This document shows positions 8,351 to 17,638 of a DNA stretch of 64,000 nt, in pieces; the first letter of the stretch is position 1, and the number at the start of each line of letters is the position of its first letter. This DNA comes from Streptomyces sp. XM4193 (GTDB lineage Bacteria > Actinomycetota > Actinomycetes > Streptomycetales > Streptomycetaceae): contig NZ_JALLGK010000002.1 in assembly GCF_023072595.1 (NCBI RefSeq), positions 310,001-374,000 of the forward strand, in the 5' to 3' direction. Below the pieces are notes generated by a model. It saw only the letters and a program-made list of their open reading frames with translations, was not told the origin of the DNA and searched no databases. A program made the position numbers and the translations under genes.

Positions 8351-8452
8351 CTTTCGCCGAAGGCGGCCGAACCGCCTGAACCGCCTGAACCGGCTCTTCC
8401 GCGACCTGCCGACGATCAGGCGCGTGAACAACTCCTCGGGCCCTTCGGGTCG

Positions 8453-10096
8453 TTACGGCCGGCCGCCGGACCCGCTCGCCTTGCAGGTGGTGCCGTTCTC
8501 GGGCAGCTTGCCCTCCAGCAGATAGGTGTTCACCCGCTTCTGGACGCAGCGGTCGCCGCTGTTGTACGCCCCGTGCCCCTCGCCCTCGAAGGTCAGCTCC
8601 ACCGCGACGTCCTCACCGAGTGCCTCGGCCATCTTCCTGGTGCCCTCGTACGGGGTCGCCGGGTCGCCGGTCGCGCCGATCAGCAGGATCTTCTCCGAGC
8701 CCTCGGCGTCGATCTCGGGGTGGTCCTTGTCGCCCCTGACCGGCCAGCCGTGGCAGGCGCTCATGCTCCACGCCGTCATGGTCCCGAAGACCGGTGAGGC
8801 CTTCTCGAACTCCGGCAGCTTGTCCTGCACGTCCTCCAGCGAGTACCGCGGCTTGGTGTCGGCGCAGGCGATCGCGGTGAGCGAGGCCTGGCTGTTGTCG
8901 TAACTGCCGTCGTCGCTGCGGCCGTTGAGCAGGTCGCTCAGCCGAAGCAGCATGGTGCCGTCACCGTCGTCCATGGCCGTCTGCAGGCCCTCGGTCAGGA
9001 CCTCCCAGAAGTCGTCGGAGTACAGGGCGAGCGCGATGCCGCTGGACGCCAGTGATCCGTTGAGCTTCCGCCCGGCCGGGTCGGCGGTCTCCAGCGGCTT
9101 CTTCTCCAACTGCTCGAGCAGTTCGCTGATCCGCCGTTCGCCGTCCTCGGGGCTGTCGGCGATGGGACAGCCGTCCTCGCCGTCCTCCTCGCAGGCCTTG
9201 AGATAGTTCGTCAGCGCGAGCTGGAAGCCCTTCGCCTGCCCGAGGTTGCTCTGCTCCGGGGTCTGCGAGGGGTCCACCACCGCGTCGAAGACCGCACGCC
9301 CCACGCGGTCGGGGAAGAGCGTCGCGTACACGCCGCCGAGCTCGGTGCCGTAGGAGATGCCGAAGTAGTTCAGCTTCTCGTCGCCGAGCACCTGCCGCAT
9401 CAGATCCATGTCGCGGGCCGCGTACTCGGTGCCCACGTAGGGCAGGACCTTGCCGCTGTTCTCGGCGCACGCCCGGGCGTACCGCTCCTGGTCGCGGAAG
9501 GCCTGTCTGCCCTCCTTCTCGTTGGTGGGGGTCTTGGCCTCCTGGTAGTACTCGTCCAGCTCCTCGTCGTCCAGGCACTTCACGCCCGAACTGGCCCCCA
9601 CGCCGCGGGGGTCGAAGCTGACCAGGTCGTACCGCTTGTGCAGCTCGGCGAACTCCGGTCCGGAGGGCGGCAGTGTGCTGACACCGGAACCGCCGGGCCC
9701 GCCGAAGTTGAACAGCAGGGAGCCCAGGCGCTCTTCGCCGGAGGCCTTGGTGCGGGCCCTGACCAGGGCCAGGTCCATCGTCTCGCCGTCCGGGTCCGCG
9801 TAGTCCAGCGGCGCCTTCAGGGTGGCGCACTGCCACTGCGCGCCGTTCGGCATCGGCTCCAGCTCGCCGCCGACCAGTCCGTCGCCGCCGGTCTCCGGAC
9901 ACTTCTTCCAGTCCAGCTTCTGGTCGGTGAACTTCGAGGGGAGGTCCTTGGCGCCGGTGGCCGCGGGGGACGCGTCCCGCTGTGCGGCCGTACCGGTCAT
10001 CGGACTGCTCTCGGCGCCGCTGCAGGCGGCTGCGCCCCCTGCGGCGAGCACGGTGGCGACCGCCACGGACAGACCTCTGCTGACAGCTGATGGCAT
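8453..10096 (-). CDS. Secreted alpha/beta-hydrolase lipoprotein, tripeptidyl-aminopeptidase (TAP)-like
   Basis: 547 aa. The N-terminus MPSAVSRGLSVAVATVLAAG ends in a lipobox (GGAAAC-S), so it should be a lipid-anchored exported protein. The alpha/beta-hydrolase domain begins with FNFGGPGGSG and VSFDPRGVG, and the nucleophile elbow is GISYGTELG. The C-terminal TAP-like domain carries the acid (IGATGDPATPYEGT) and the histidine (GEGHGAYNSGDRC). This is the family of Streptomyces SlpD/SlpE and Tap proteases that remove N-terminal tripeptides. Convergent with moeZ; 160 nt separates its start from the flippase gene upstream. Confidence 0.9.
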   Translation of the reverse strand: MPSAVSRGLSVAVATVLAAGGAAACSGAESSPMTGTAAQRDASPAATGAKDLPSKFTDQKLDWKKCPETGGDGLVGGELEPMPNGAQWQCATLKAPLDYADPDGETMDLALVRARTKASGEERLGSLLFNFGGPGGSGVSTLPPSGPEFAELHKRYDLVSFDPRGVGASSGVKCLDDEELDEYYQEAKTPTNEKEGRQAFRDQERYARACAENSGKVLPYVGTEYAARDMDLMRQVLGDEKLNYFGISYGTELGGVYATLFPDRVGRAVFDAVVDPSQTPEQSNLGQAKGFQLALTNYLKACEEDGEDGCPIADSPEDGERRISELLEQLEKKPLETADPAGRKLNGSLASSGIALALYSDDFWEVLTEGLQTAMDDGDGTMLLRLSDLLNGRSDDGSYDNSQASLTAIACADTKPRYSLEDVQDKLPEFEKASPVFGTMTAWSMSACHGWPVRGDKDHPEIDAEGSEKILLIGATGDPATPYEGTRKMAEALGEDVAVELTFEGEGHGAYNSGDRCVQKRVNTYLLEGKLPENGTTCKASGSGGRP

Positions 10097-10256
10097 CGCA
10101 GCTCCCCAATGTCGCGGAGTGCCATCCTCCGTACGCGCCGGGGACCCACGCCCGTTGCGCGGGGCGTACGGGTGAGTGTCGCGCGCCCCGGTGCACGCGC
10201 GGGAGCGCTCGACTTCGCCGCGCCTGCGCCGTACCTCTGCGGCGCCCGGCGCGGGG

Positions 10257-13220
10257 TTACAGGGCCTTGCGCGTGGTGAGCCGGGAGAAGGCGATCCAGC
10301 CGGGCAGCACCGGCAGCCAGAAGGTCAGGGCCCGGTAGAGGAGTACGGCCGACAGCGCGGTCGCCGAGTCCAGCTTGCCGATCGTGGTGAGACCGGCGAA
10401 CAGCGCACCCTCCACCGCGCCCAGACCGCCGGGGGTGGGTGCTGCCGAGCCGAGGGCGTTGCCCGCGAGGAAGACCGTCGCCACCACGACGAAGCTGACC
10501 TCGCCGCCGAACGCCTGGATCGAGGAGTAGAGACAGGCGACGAAGACCACTGTCAGCATCAGCATGCCGCCGATGCCGCTGGCGAGCTTCTTCGGCCGCT
10601 GGACCACGTCGAGCATCCGCGGCACCACACCCGCGAACAGCGAACGCACCCGTGTCGTCACGAACTTCCGCAGCGCCGGCACCGCCGTCACGATCAGCAC
10701 CAGCACCGCGACCGTCAACAGCCCGGCGATCACCGTGCGAGAGGGCGGGATGGACGCCGCCTGCTCCTTGCCGGTCAGATAGCCGAAGCACAGCAGCAGC
10801 GTGATGTGGCAGGTCAGCACGAAGATCTGGGAGACCCCCACACTCGCCACCGCGTGCCCCGGCCGCAGTCCGGCCCGTTGCAGGAAGCGGGTGTTGAGCG
10901 CCACACCGCCGATGGCGGCGGGTGCCACGAGCTTGACGAAGGACCCCGCCACCTGCGCCGACACCGTCCGCCAGAACGGCACCTTCTCGGGTACGAAACC
11001 GAGCAGGCTCAGCGCCGCCGCGAGATAGCTGGACGCGGAGAAGACGGCTGCGGCCGCCACCCATCCCCAGTGCGCGTCGCCCACCAGATCGGGCAGGTTG
11101 ACGTGGGCGAAGGAGGTGAGGAGGAAGTACGCCGCGAAGACGCCGGCGATGGAGGTGACCAGCGTGCGCGGTTTGATCCGCTCCAGCCGGGCCGGGACTA
11201 TCGTCGCCTCCGGCCGGATCCGCAGCACTTCCTCGCGGATCTGGGTCAGCAGGTCCTCTTCCCGTGCGTCCTCCAGCGCCTGCTCCAACTGGCGTTTCTG
11301 GAGGTTGCGTTCGGCCTTTGCCGCCTTGCGCCCCTCGGGGTCGCTCTCGGCGGGGTGCGTCTTGGCCTCCTTGCGCGCCTGCGCGGCCGCCAGCACCGCC
11401 TCCCGCTCCCGGTCCGCCCGTTCCTTGGAGAGCCGTCGCAGCGTAGTGCGGGTGCTGCGGTTGAGCGCGATGGGCTGGAGCAGCGGGAGGCTGTCGGCGA
11501 CCGCGTCCGGCCCGAGGGTCTCCACCGCGGCGGACACCGCGCGGTCGGCGCCCACCCGCAGGCCGAACGTCGTCAGCAGCTGGGCGACGTCCATCAGCAG
11601 CACCAGATCGCCCGCCGCGATCTCACCGCCCCGGAGGTCGGTGAGGTAGACCGTCCCCTCGGGATCGACCAGCAGCGCCTCGCCGGTGAGCCGGCGGTGG
11701 GCGATCCGACGCGACTGGAGCGCACGCACCTGCTGCCAGGCCGCACACATCAGCTCGTCGGTGATCCTCGAGTCGGGCAGCGCCTCCAGGGGACGCCCGC
11801 CGGTGTGCTCGTAGACGAGCATCACGGCGTCCGGGCCGAGCTCGGAAGTGGCGATCAGCTTGGGGGCGTTGGCGCCCGCAGCTATCGCCGCGTACGCCAG
11901 CAGCGCTTCCTGCTCCAGCGCCTGCCGCAACGACTGTGTGCTGCGGCGCTGGGTGATGCCGCGCAGCGCGAGGCGGCGCCAGGCGCGGTAGAAGAAGCCG
12001 TGCGCCTGCTGCTCCCGGTCGACGATGGTGACGTCCAGCGGGGCGCCGTCCTCCAGCGTGACGAGGTACTGGCGTCCGCGCTCGCTCTCGCCCGAACCGA
12101 CGCCCGGCTCCTCGGTGTGCAGTGCGCTGACCGGCCGGAAGCCGACCCGGCGCAGGCCGGCGAGCAGGCCCTGGCCGGTGGGGCGCACATTGGGCGAACC
12201 GACCGCGTAGAGCGTTCCGTAGGCGACGGTCCAGCCGATGAGCAGGGTGAGGACGATCGCCAGCGTCGTCATGTAGCCACTGGCCAGGATGGACAGCGCG
12301 TCGGTGAGCAGCACCACCCACAGCAGCACCCGCCAGCGCGGGCGCCGGGCCATGCCGACCGCCGTCATATAGGCGATGACCGGGCCGAGGTAGTTGTGCA
12401 CGGGGTCGGTGAGCCCGCCCGAGGGCGCGTTCTTGGTCAGCGCGTCCTGGATCGGCACCGGCGCCACCTTGGCCACCCACAGCGCCACGGCGAGGGAGAC
12501 GCCGTGCGCCAGCACCGCGGCGAGCACACCGTCGGCGATCCGCAGTCCGTCGCGTTTGATCAGCCGCTCGATGGCGAACGCCACCGGGACCAGGAGCACG
12601 GCGACGCTGGAGATCACCGCGGTGAAGCTGATCACCAGCGGCGGGGCCTGGCCGGCGCCCTTGTCGATGTCCTCCTCCAGCCCCGCGGTGGTGGCGTGGG
12701 CGAAGTAGGCGATGCCCAGCACCACGGCCATCCCGAGGATGCCGAGCAGGAAGCGGAGCAGGTCGGGGGGCCGGTGGGCGCGCGCGGCGAGGAGCGGCTC
12801 GTCCTTCTCCAACCGCTCGGAGGTCGACGCGTCGGAGCCCGACCCGCTGCTTCGGGGCGTCGCCGACGGCTTCCGGAAGGAGGGGCTCTCCTGGCGGGCG
12901 GGGGGCGCCGGGGCCTTCTCGGCGTCGGCCGGACCGTCGGCCGCCGCATCCTCGGCAGGTTCTGCGGCGGCACCGGAGGTGGCTCCGGGCTCCGTGGCCC
13001 CGTCGGGCCCGGGCTCGGTGGGGACGGGGGTGTCGTCGGGCTCCGCGGGTCCGTCAGTGCCCGGCGCCGCGGTGCGCGGCTCCGTCTCGGTGGCGGCTCG
13101 GTCGGGCGTGAGCGGAGCGGCCCCGTCCGGCTGCGGACCCCGCGGATCGCCGGAGCCGCTCTCCCCCCGGGAGAACTCTCCGCCCTGCTGCTCCGACTGG
13201 TCTCTGTGGTCCCGTATCAC
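10257..13220 (-). CDS. Flippase-like (LPG synthase TM/UPF0104) membrane protein fused to a kinase-like domain
   Basis: 987 aa. It begins with an acidic Pro/Ala-rich tail (about 1-130), then a block of transmembrane helices (about 135-365). A soluble aminoglycoside-phosphotransferase/kinase-like domain follows (about 380-610: VTLEDGAPLDVTIVDRE, MLVYEHTGGRPLEAL, AHRRLTGEALLVD, VYLTDLRGGEIAAGD). After a charged linker (AARKEAKTHPAESDPEG) comes a second TM block (about 690-985) of the MprF/UPF0104 type with FVKLVAPAAIGGVALNTRFLQ and TPGGLGAVEGALFAG. The HRD-type Asp reads HRRL and DFG reads DLR, so the kinase domain may be inactive. It probably moves a lipid or polyprenyl-linked substrate; the substrate is unknown. 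Confidence 0.85.
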   Translation of the reverse strand: MIRDHRDQSEQQGGEFSRGESGSGDPRGPQPDGAAPLTPDRAATETEPRTAAPGTDGPAEPDDTPVPTEPGPDGATEPGATSGAAAEPAEDAAADGPADAEKAPAPPARQESPSFRKPSATPRSSGSGSDASTSERLEKDEPLLAARAHRPPDLLRFLLGILGMAVVLGIAYFAHATTAGLEEDIDKGAGQAPPLVISFTAVISSVAVLLVPVAFAIERLIKRDGLRIADGVLAAVLAHGVSLAVALWVAKVAPVPIQDALTKNAPSGGLTDPVHNYLGPVIAYMTAVGMARRPRWRVLLWVVLLTDALSILASGYMTTLAIVLTLLIGWTVAYGTLYAVGSPNVRPTGQGLLAGLRRVGFRPVSALHTEEPGVGSGESERGRQYLVTLEDGAPLDVTIVDREQQAHGFFYRAWRRLALRGITQRRSTQSLRQALEQEALLAYAAIAAGANAPKLIATSELGPDAVMLVYEHTGGRPLEALPDSRITDELMCAAWQQVRALQSRRIAHRRLTGEALLVDPEGTVYLTDLRGGEIAAGDLVLLMDVAQLLTTFGLRVGADRAVSAAVETLGPDAVADSLPLLQPIALNRSTRTTLRRLSKERADREREAVLAAAQARKEAKTHPAESDPEGRKAAKAERNLQKRQLEQALEDAREEDLLTQIREEVLRIRPEATIVPARLERIKPRTLVTSIAGVFAAYFLLTSFAHVNLPDLVGDAHWGWVAAAAVFSASSYLAAALSLLGFVPEKVPFWRTVSAQVAGSFVKLVAPAAIGGVALNTRFLQRAGLRPGHAVASVGVSQIFVLTCHITLLLCFGYLTGKEQAASIPPSRTVIAGLLTVAVLVLIVTAVPALRKFVTTRVRSLFAGVVPRMLDVVQRPKKLASGIGGMLMLTVVFVACLYSSIQAFGGEVSFVVVATVFLAGNALGSAAPTPGGLGAVEGALFAGLTTIGKLDSATALSAVLLYRALTFWLPVLPGWIAFSRLTTRKAL

Positions 13221-13402
13221 GCGTCACCGCCCGCACGATGGTGGCACGAGCTGACACGGGGGCCACACATCAGGGTGGCGCTGACAGTTCGGCGGCAGCC
13301 GGACGCGCAGGTGAAAACGCAGGTCAGAGGCGGTGTGAGCGTGCCGTGCGCCGAGAGCGGGGAAAGCGGGGGAGCGGTGGACTGTCGGTGGTGTGCGGCA
13401 CC

Positions 13403-13819
13403 ATGGCCGACATGCCCGTCCCGCATCGCCCCGTTGCCCCACCGGACTCCGCAGCCGCCGACCGTGCGGACGATCCCGCATACGACCCGGACGCCATCCC
13501 CGACTTCGCCGAGCGCGTCCTCGGTGTCGCCGAGCGCATCCCGCCGGGCCGGGTGATGACGTACGGCGACATCGCCGAGTGGCTGGCCGACGGCGGCCCG
13601 CGGCAGGTGGGCCGGGTGATGGCGCTCTACGGCGGCGCCGTGCCGTGGTGGCGGGTGATACGCGCCGACGGCGTTCTGCTGCCCGGCTCCGAGCGCCGGG
13701 CGCTGGAGCGGTATCGCGCGGAGGGCACCCCGCTGCGCGAGGCGGCGCGCGCCACCGCCGGGCAGGCGGTGCCCAGAGTGGACGTACGCCGCGCACGATG
13801 GGACGGGCAGAGCGACTGA
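13403..13819 (+). CDS. MGMT-fold alkyltransferase-like protein (ATL)
   Basis: 138 aa from ATG 13403; nearby alternatives are GTG 13391 and ATG 13412. The DNA-binding fold of O6-alkylguanine alkyltransferases is visible: VAERIPPGRVMTYGDIAEWL (Tyr finger), GPRQVGRVMAL (Arg finger), and the active-site loop V80-P-W-W-R-V-I86. The acceptor cysteine of MGMT (PCHRV) is replaced by Trp82 and the histidine by Trp83. That places it with ATL proteins (PWHRV in known cases), which bind alkylated guanine and flag it to nucleotide-excision repair. It lies directly upstream of the adnAB helicase-nuclease pair, in a repair neighbourhood. Confidence 0.88.
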   Translation: MADMPVPHRPVAPPDSAAADRADDPAYDPDAIPDFAERVLGVAERIPPGRVMTYGDIAEWLADGGPRQVGRVMALYGGAVPWWRVIRADGVLLPGSERRALERYRAEGTPLREAARATAGQAVPRVDVRRARWDGQSD

Positions 13820-13987
13820 GCGCTCCAGCCATCCGGTACGGCTGTTCACATCCACCAGCTTCCGTCATCGCGCCAAGGCTCATTCGATGGGGCGTCCGTA
13901 CGGGGTACCTCCGGCCCGCCGCGGTTCGGTGAGCGCCTGGCGTACCGTCGGCACCAACCAGAACAGACCCCAGGACCGGCGAGACAC

Positions 13988-16900
13988 GTGAGTTCGTACC
14001 CGAAGTCCCCCGCGTACCGACTGGTGCGCACTCCGCCGGTCAAGGTCGGTCTACCTCGTCTGGACGCAACGCAGCGCGCTGTGGTTGACCACACCGGTGG
14101 ACCTTTGCTGGTGCTCGCGGGCCCGGGCACGGGCAAGACGACGACACTCGTCGAATCGGTCGCGGCCCGGGTGGCGGAGGGCACCGACCCCTCGCGGATC
14201 CTGGTGCTCACCTTCAGTCGCAGGGCGGCGGTGGAGCTCCGCGACCGGATGGCCGCGCGACTGGAGGGCGGCGCACCGCAGGCGACGACGTTCCACTCGT
14301 ACTGCTACGCGCTGGTCCGCGCCCACCAGGACGCCGACCGTTTCGCCGAGCCGTTGCGGCTGCTCTCCGGTCCCGAACAGGACCTCTACATCAGGGAGTT
14401 GCTCGCCGGGCAGCAGGAGCTGGCGCGCGGCGGCCGGGTGCGCACCCGCTGGCCGGACGAGCTGCGCGCGTGTCTGACCACCCGCGGCTTCGCCGACGAG
14501 GTCCGCGCGGTGCTGGCGCGCAGCCGCGAGCTGGGACTCGGCCCCGGGCAGCTGACGGCGTTCGCCGACCGGGCCGGCCGCCCCGACTGGTCCGCGGCGG
14601 CGTCCTTCCTCGCGGAGTACCTGGACGTGCTCGATCTGCAGGGCGTCGTGGACTACGCCGAGCTGGTGCACCGCGCGGTCCTGCTCGCCGAGCGCCAGGG
14701 CCCGCAGGGCGCCGCGGACACCCTCGCCCGGGCGTACGACGCGATCTACCTGGACGAGTACCAGGACACCGATCCCGCGCAGGTGCGGCTGGTGCGCGCC
14801 CTGGTGGGTGCGCCGGAGCGCGCCCGCACCGTGGTCGCCCTCGGCGATCCGGACCAGTCGATCTACGCCTTCCGCGGCGCGGACGTGAACGGGATCCTCG
14901 ACTTCCCCCACACCTTCCGCCGCCCGGACGGGTCGCCCGCCCGCGTCGCCGTACTGCGCACCAGCCGCCGTGCGCCCGCCCGGGTGCTCGCCGCCGGCCG
15001 GGAGCTGGCCCGGCGCATGCCGCTGCCGCGGCTGCCCGCCGACGCCGTACGGGCGCACCGTTCGCTCACCGCGAGTCGGCCCGGCGGGCGGGTCCAGGTG
15101 TACACCTGCCCGACGCAGGGCGCGGAGCGGGACACCGTCGCCGACGTGCTGCGCCGGGCGCATCTGGAGGAGGGCGTGCCGTGGTCGCAGATGGCGGTGC
15201 TGGTGCGAGCCGGCGAGCGGACGATCCCCGGACTGCGGCGGTCGCTGATCTCCGCGGGCGTCCCGCTGGACGTCGCCGGGGACGATCTCCCGCTGCGGCG
15301 CGAGCCGGCCGTGGCGCCGCTGCTCACCGCGTTGCGCGCGGTCGCCGAGGCGGCTGCCGCGGATTCCGAGGAGCGGGCGGAGGACGGGAGTTCGCGGGAG
15401 TCCGTGGGCCCGGCGCCGGTCGCGGAGCACGCGGCGCAGGGGCTAGGGGACGCCGGTACGGCCGAGCAGGCGCCGCGCTGCTGGCTCGACACCGAGACCG
15501 CGCTGACCCTGCTGACCTCGCCGCTCGGCGGGATGGACGCCGCCGACCTGCGCCGTCTTGGCCGTGCGCTGCGGGAGGAGGAACGTGCCGCCGGACACAC
15601 CGTGCCCAGGCCCTCGGACGAACTGCTGGCCCGCGCGCTCGCCGAGCCCGAACGCCTCGTCGCCCACGAGCGCAGCCATGCACAGGGCGCGCACCGGCTC
15701 GGTCTGCTCCTGCGCAAGGCGCGGGAGTTGCTGGCCGGCGGCGGTACGGCCGAGGCGGCGCTGTGGGAGCTCTGGGACGGCACCGGATGGCCGCAGCGGC
15801 TGGAGCGCACCGCCCGCCGGGGCGGCGCCGCGGGCCGGCACGCGGACCGCGATCTGGACGCGCACTGCACGCTCTTCGAGATCGCCGCCCGCGCCGAGGA
15901 GCGCACCGGCGGTCGCGGCGCGCTCAACCTCCTGGAGGAGCTGGACGCCCAGGACATCGCCGCCGACACGCTCGCGGGCCGCGCGGTGCGGCCGGACGCC
16001 GTACGGCTGATGACCGCGCACCGCGCCAAGGGGCTGGAGTGGTCGCTGGTGGTGGTCGCCGGTGTGCAGGAGGGGCTCTGGCCGGACCTGCGCCGCCGCG
16101 GCTCGCTGCTGGAGGCCGACCGGATAGGGCCCACGGGTCTCGCCGAGCCGATGGCGGCCGGCGCGCTGCTCGCCGAGGAGCGCCGTCTGTTCTACGTCGC
16201 GGCCACCCGGGCCAAGGAGCGGCTGGTGGTCACCGCGGTGCGCGCGGCGGCCGAGGACGGCGACCAACCCTCGCGATTCCTCCAGGAGTTGGGCGTCGAG
16301 CCGAAGGACAGCACGGTGCGGCCGGTGCGTCCGCTGTCGGTCGCCGCGCTGGTCGCGGAGCTGCGCGCCACCACCGTCGACCCCCGGGCGAGCGAGGCGC
16401 TGCGCACCGCCGCCGCCGAACGGCTCGCCACCCTCGCCGACCTGCGGGACGAGGACGGCAACCCGCTCGTACCCGTGGCCCATCCGCAGCGTTGGTGGGG
16501 GCTGTACGAACCGACGCGCAGCGAGGTCCCGCTGCGCGATCCGCAGCAGCCGGTGGCGCTCTCCGGCAGTGCGCTGGGACAGCTGGCGGACGCCTGCTCG
16601 CTGCAGTGGTTCCTCGGCCGCGAAGTGCGCGCGGAGGAACCCGCCACCGCGGCACAGGGCTTCGGCAACGTCGTCCACGTGCTCGCGGACGAGGTCGCCT
16701 CGGGCACCACTCCGGCCGATCTGGACGTGCTGCTCGCCCGTCTCGACTCGGTTTGGGACGCGCTCGCCTTCGACGCGCCGTGGAAATCGCACCAGGAGCG
16801 CGACAGCGCCCGTGCCGCGCTGGAGCGCTTTCTGCGTTGGCACGTGCTCGACCGCGGCGGGCGCCGAGCCGTCGCGAGCGAGCGCGAGTTCGACGTGACG

Positions 16901-17494
16901 CTCGCCGCGGGCGAGGTGCGGGTACGGGTGCGCGGAACGGTGGACCGGGTCGAGGAGGACGGCGACGGGCGGGTGTACGTCGTGGACTTCAAGACCGGAG
17001 CGGCCAAACCGACCGCTGCCGAGGTGGACCGTCATCCACAGCTGGCGGTCTACCAGCGGGCGTTGCAGGAGCTCTCGCCCGAGGCGGAGCCCGGCGGCGC
17101 CGAGTTGGTGCATCTGCGGCTCGGCGCACCCAAGCGGGACGGCGGTGACGCCCTCCCCGCGGTCCAGCGCCAGGAACCCCTGCCGCAGGCGCCCACGGAG
17201 GGGGAGGCGGTCACAGAGGGTGCGGGTATCGGGGCGGCGCGTGCGGAGCCCGAGGCGCAGCGCCCGGAGACCTCGGACCCGGCCGGCGCGCCGGAACCGG
17301 GCTCGGCCGGCGCGCCGGAACCGGGCTCGGCCGAGGCTGCGGAACAGGGCGACTGGCTGGGCGGCCTGCTGGCGACCGCCGCCGGGCGCGTACTGGAGGA
17401 GCGATTCACTCCCACACCGGGACGGCAGTGCGCGAACTGCTCGTTCCGCGCGGCGTGCAGCGCGCGCCCGGAGGGCCGCCAGACCGTGGAGTGA
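13988..17494 (+). CDS. adnA: Helicase-nuclease subunit AdnA
   Basis: 1168 aa from GTG 13988. UvrD/Rep-type superfamily 1 motor: Walker A AGPGTGKTT (about 44-52), Walker B LDEYQDTDPAQ (about 255-265), GDPDQSIYAFRGAD, and TAHRAKGLEWSLVVV. The C-terminal PD-(D/E)XK nuclease has VVDFKTGAAKPT near residue 1000. A cysteine in ADACSLQW (about 870) plus C-x2-C-x5-C near the end (CANCSFRAAC) form the four-Cys pattern of Fe-S-bearing AddB-type nucleases. Being first of a tandem pair matches the order adnA-adnB in mycobacteria. Function: end resection of double-strand breaks. An exact 24-bp tandem duplication (17281-17328) lies in a Pro/Ala linker before the Cys cluster. Confidence 0.88.
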   Translation: MSSYPKSPAYRLVRTPPVKVGLPRLDATQRAVVDHTGGPLLVLAGPGTGKTTTLVESVAARVAEGTDPSRILVLTFSRRAAVELRDRMAARLEGGAPQATTFHSYCYALVRAHQDADRFAEPLRLLSGPEQDLYIRELLAGQQELARGGRVRTRWPDELRACLTTRGFADEVRAVLARSRELGLGPGQLTAFADRAGRPDWSAAASFLAEYLDVLDLQGVVDYAELVHRAVLLAERQGPQGAADTLARAYDAIYLDEYQDTDPAQVRLVRALVGAPERARTVVALGDPDQSIYAFRGADVNGILDFPHTFRRPDGSPARVAVLRTSRRAPARVLAAGRELARRMPLPRLPADAVRAHRSLTASRPGGRVQVYTCPTQGAERDTVADVLRRAHLEEGVPWSQMAVLVRAGERTIPGLRRSLISAGVPLDVAGDDLPLRREPAVAPLLTALRAVAEAAAADSEERAEDGSSRESVGPAPVAEHAAQGLGDAGTAEQAPRCWLDTETALTLLTSPLGGMDAADLRRLGRALREEERAAGHTVPRPSDELLARALAEPERLVAHERSHAQGAHRLGLLLRKARELLAGGGTAEAALWELWDGTGWPQRLERTARRGGAAGRHADRDLDAHCTLFEIAARAEERTGGRGALNLLEELDAQDIAADTLAGRAVRPDAVRLMTAHRAKGLEWSLVVVAGVQEGLWPDLRRRGSLLEADRIGPTGLAEPMAAGALLAEERRLFYVAATRAKERLVVTAVRAAAEDGDQPSRFLQELGVEPKDSTVRPVRPLSVAALVAELRATTVDPRASEALRTAAAERLATLADLRDEDGNPLVPVAHPQRWWGLYEPTRSEVPLRDPQQPVALSGSALGQLADACSLQWFLGREVRAEEPATAAQGFGNVVHVLADEVASGTTPADLDVLLARLDSVWDALAFDAPWKSHQERDSARAALERFLRWHVLDRGGRRAVASEREFDVTLAAGEVRVRVRGTVDRVEEDGDGRVYVVDFKTGAAKPTAAEVDRHPQLAVYQRALQELSPEAEPGGAELVHLRLGAPKRDGGDALPAVQRQEPLPQAPTEGEAVTEGAGIGAARAEPEAQRPETSDPAGAPEPGSAGAPEPGSAEAAEQGDWLGGLLATAAGRVLEERFTPTPGRQCANCSFRAACSARPEGRQTVE

Positions 17495-17638
17495 CGGGCC
17501 CGCCCTCGCCCACCTTCGGCGGCCGCGCCGGACCCGTGCCGATTGCACCGACCCAAGTGCCGCCGCTCCGCGGGCCGTTGGGAGCGGGCACTCACCGGCG
17601 GCGTTCGCTGTCAGTGCCCTCGGCTACGGTCTCTACTC

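Noticed and set aside
8371..8395. Two copies of CCGCCTGAA as a repeat element
   Set aside because: Only two 9-bp copies in a terminator-adjacent gap; too short to support function.
10176..13556. 1126-codon open frame on the plus strand
   Set aside because: It is antisense to the flippase gene. The peptide is Arg/His/Gln-rich low complexity, and the minus frame has domains and correct codon bias.
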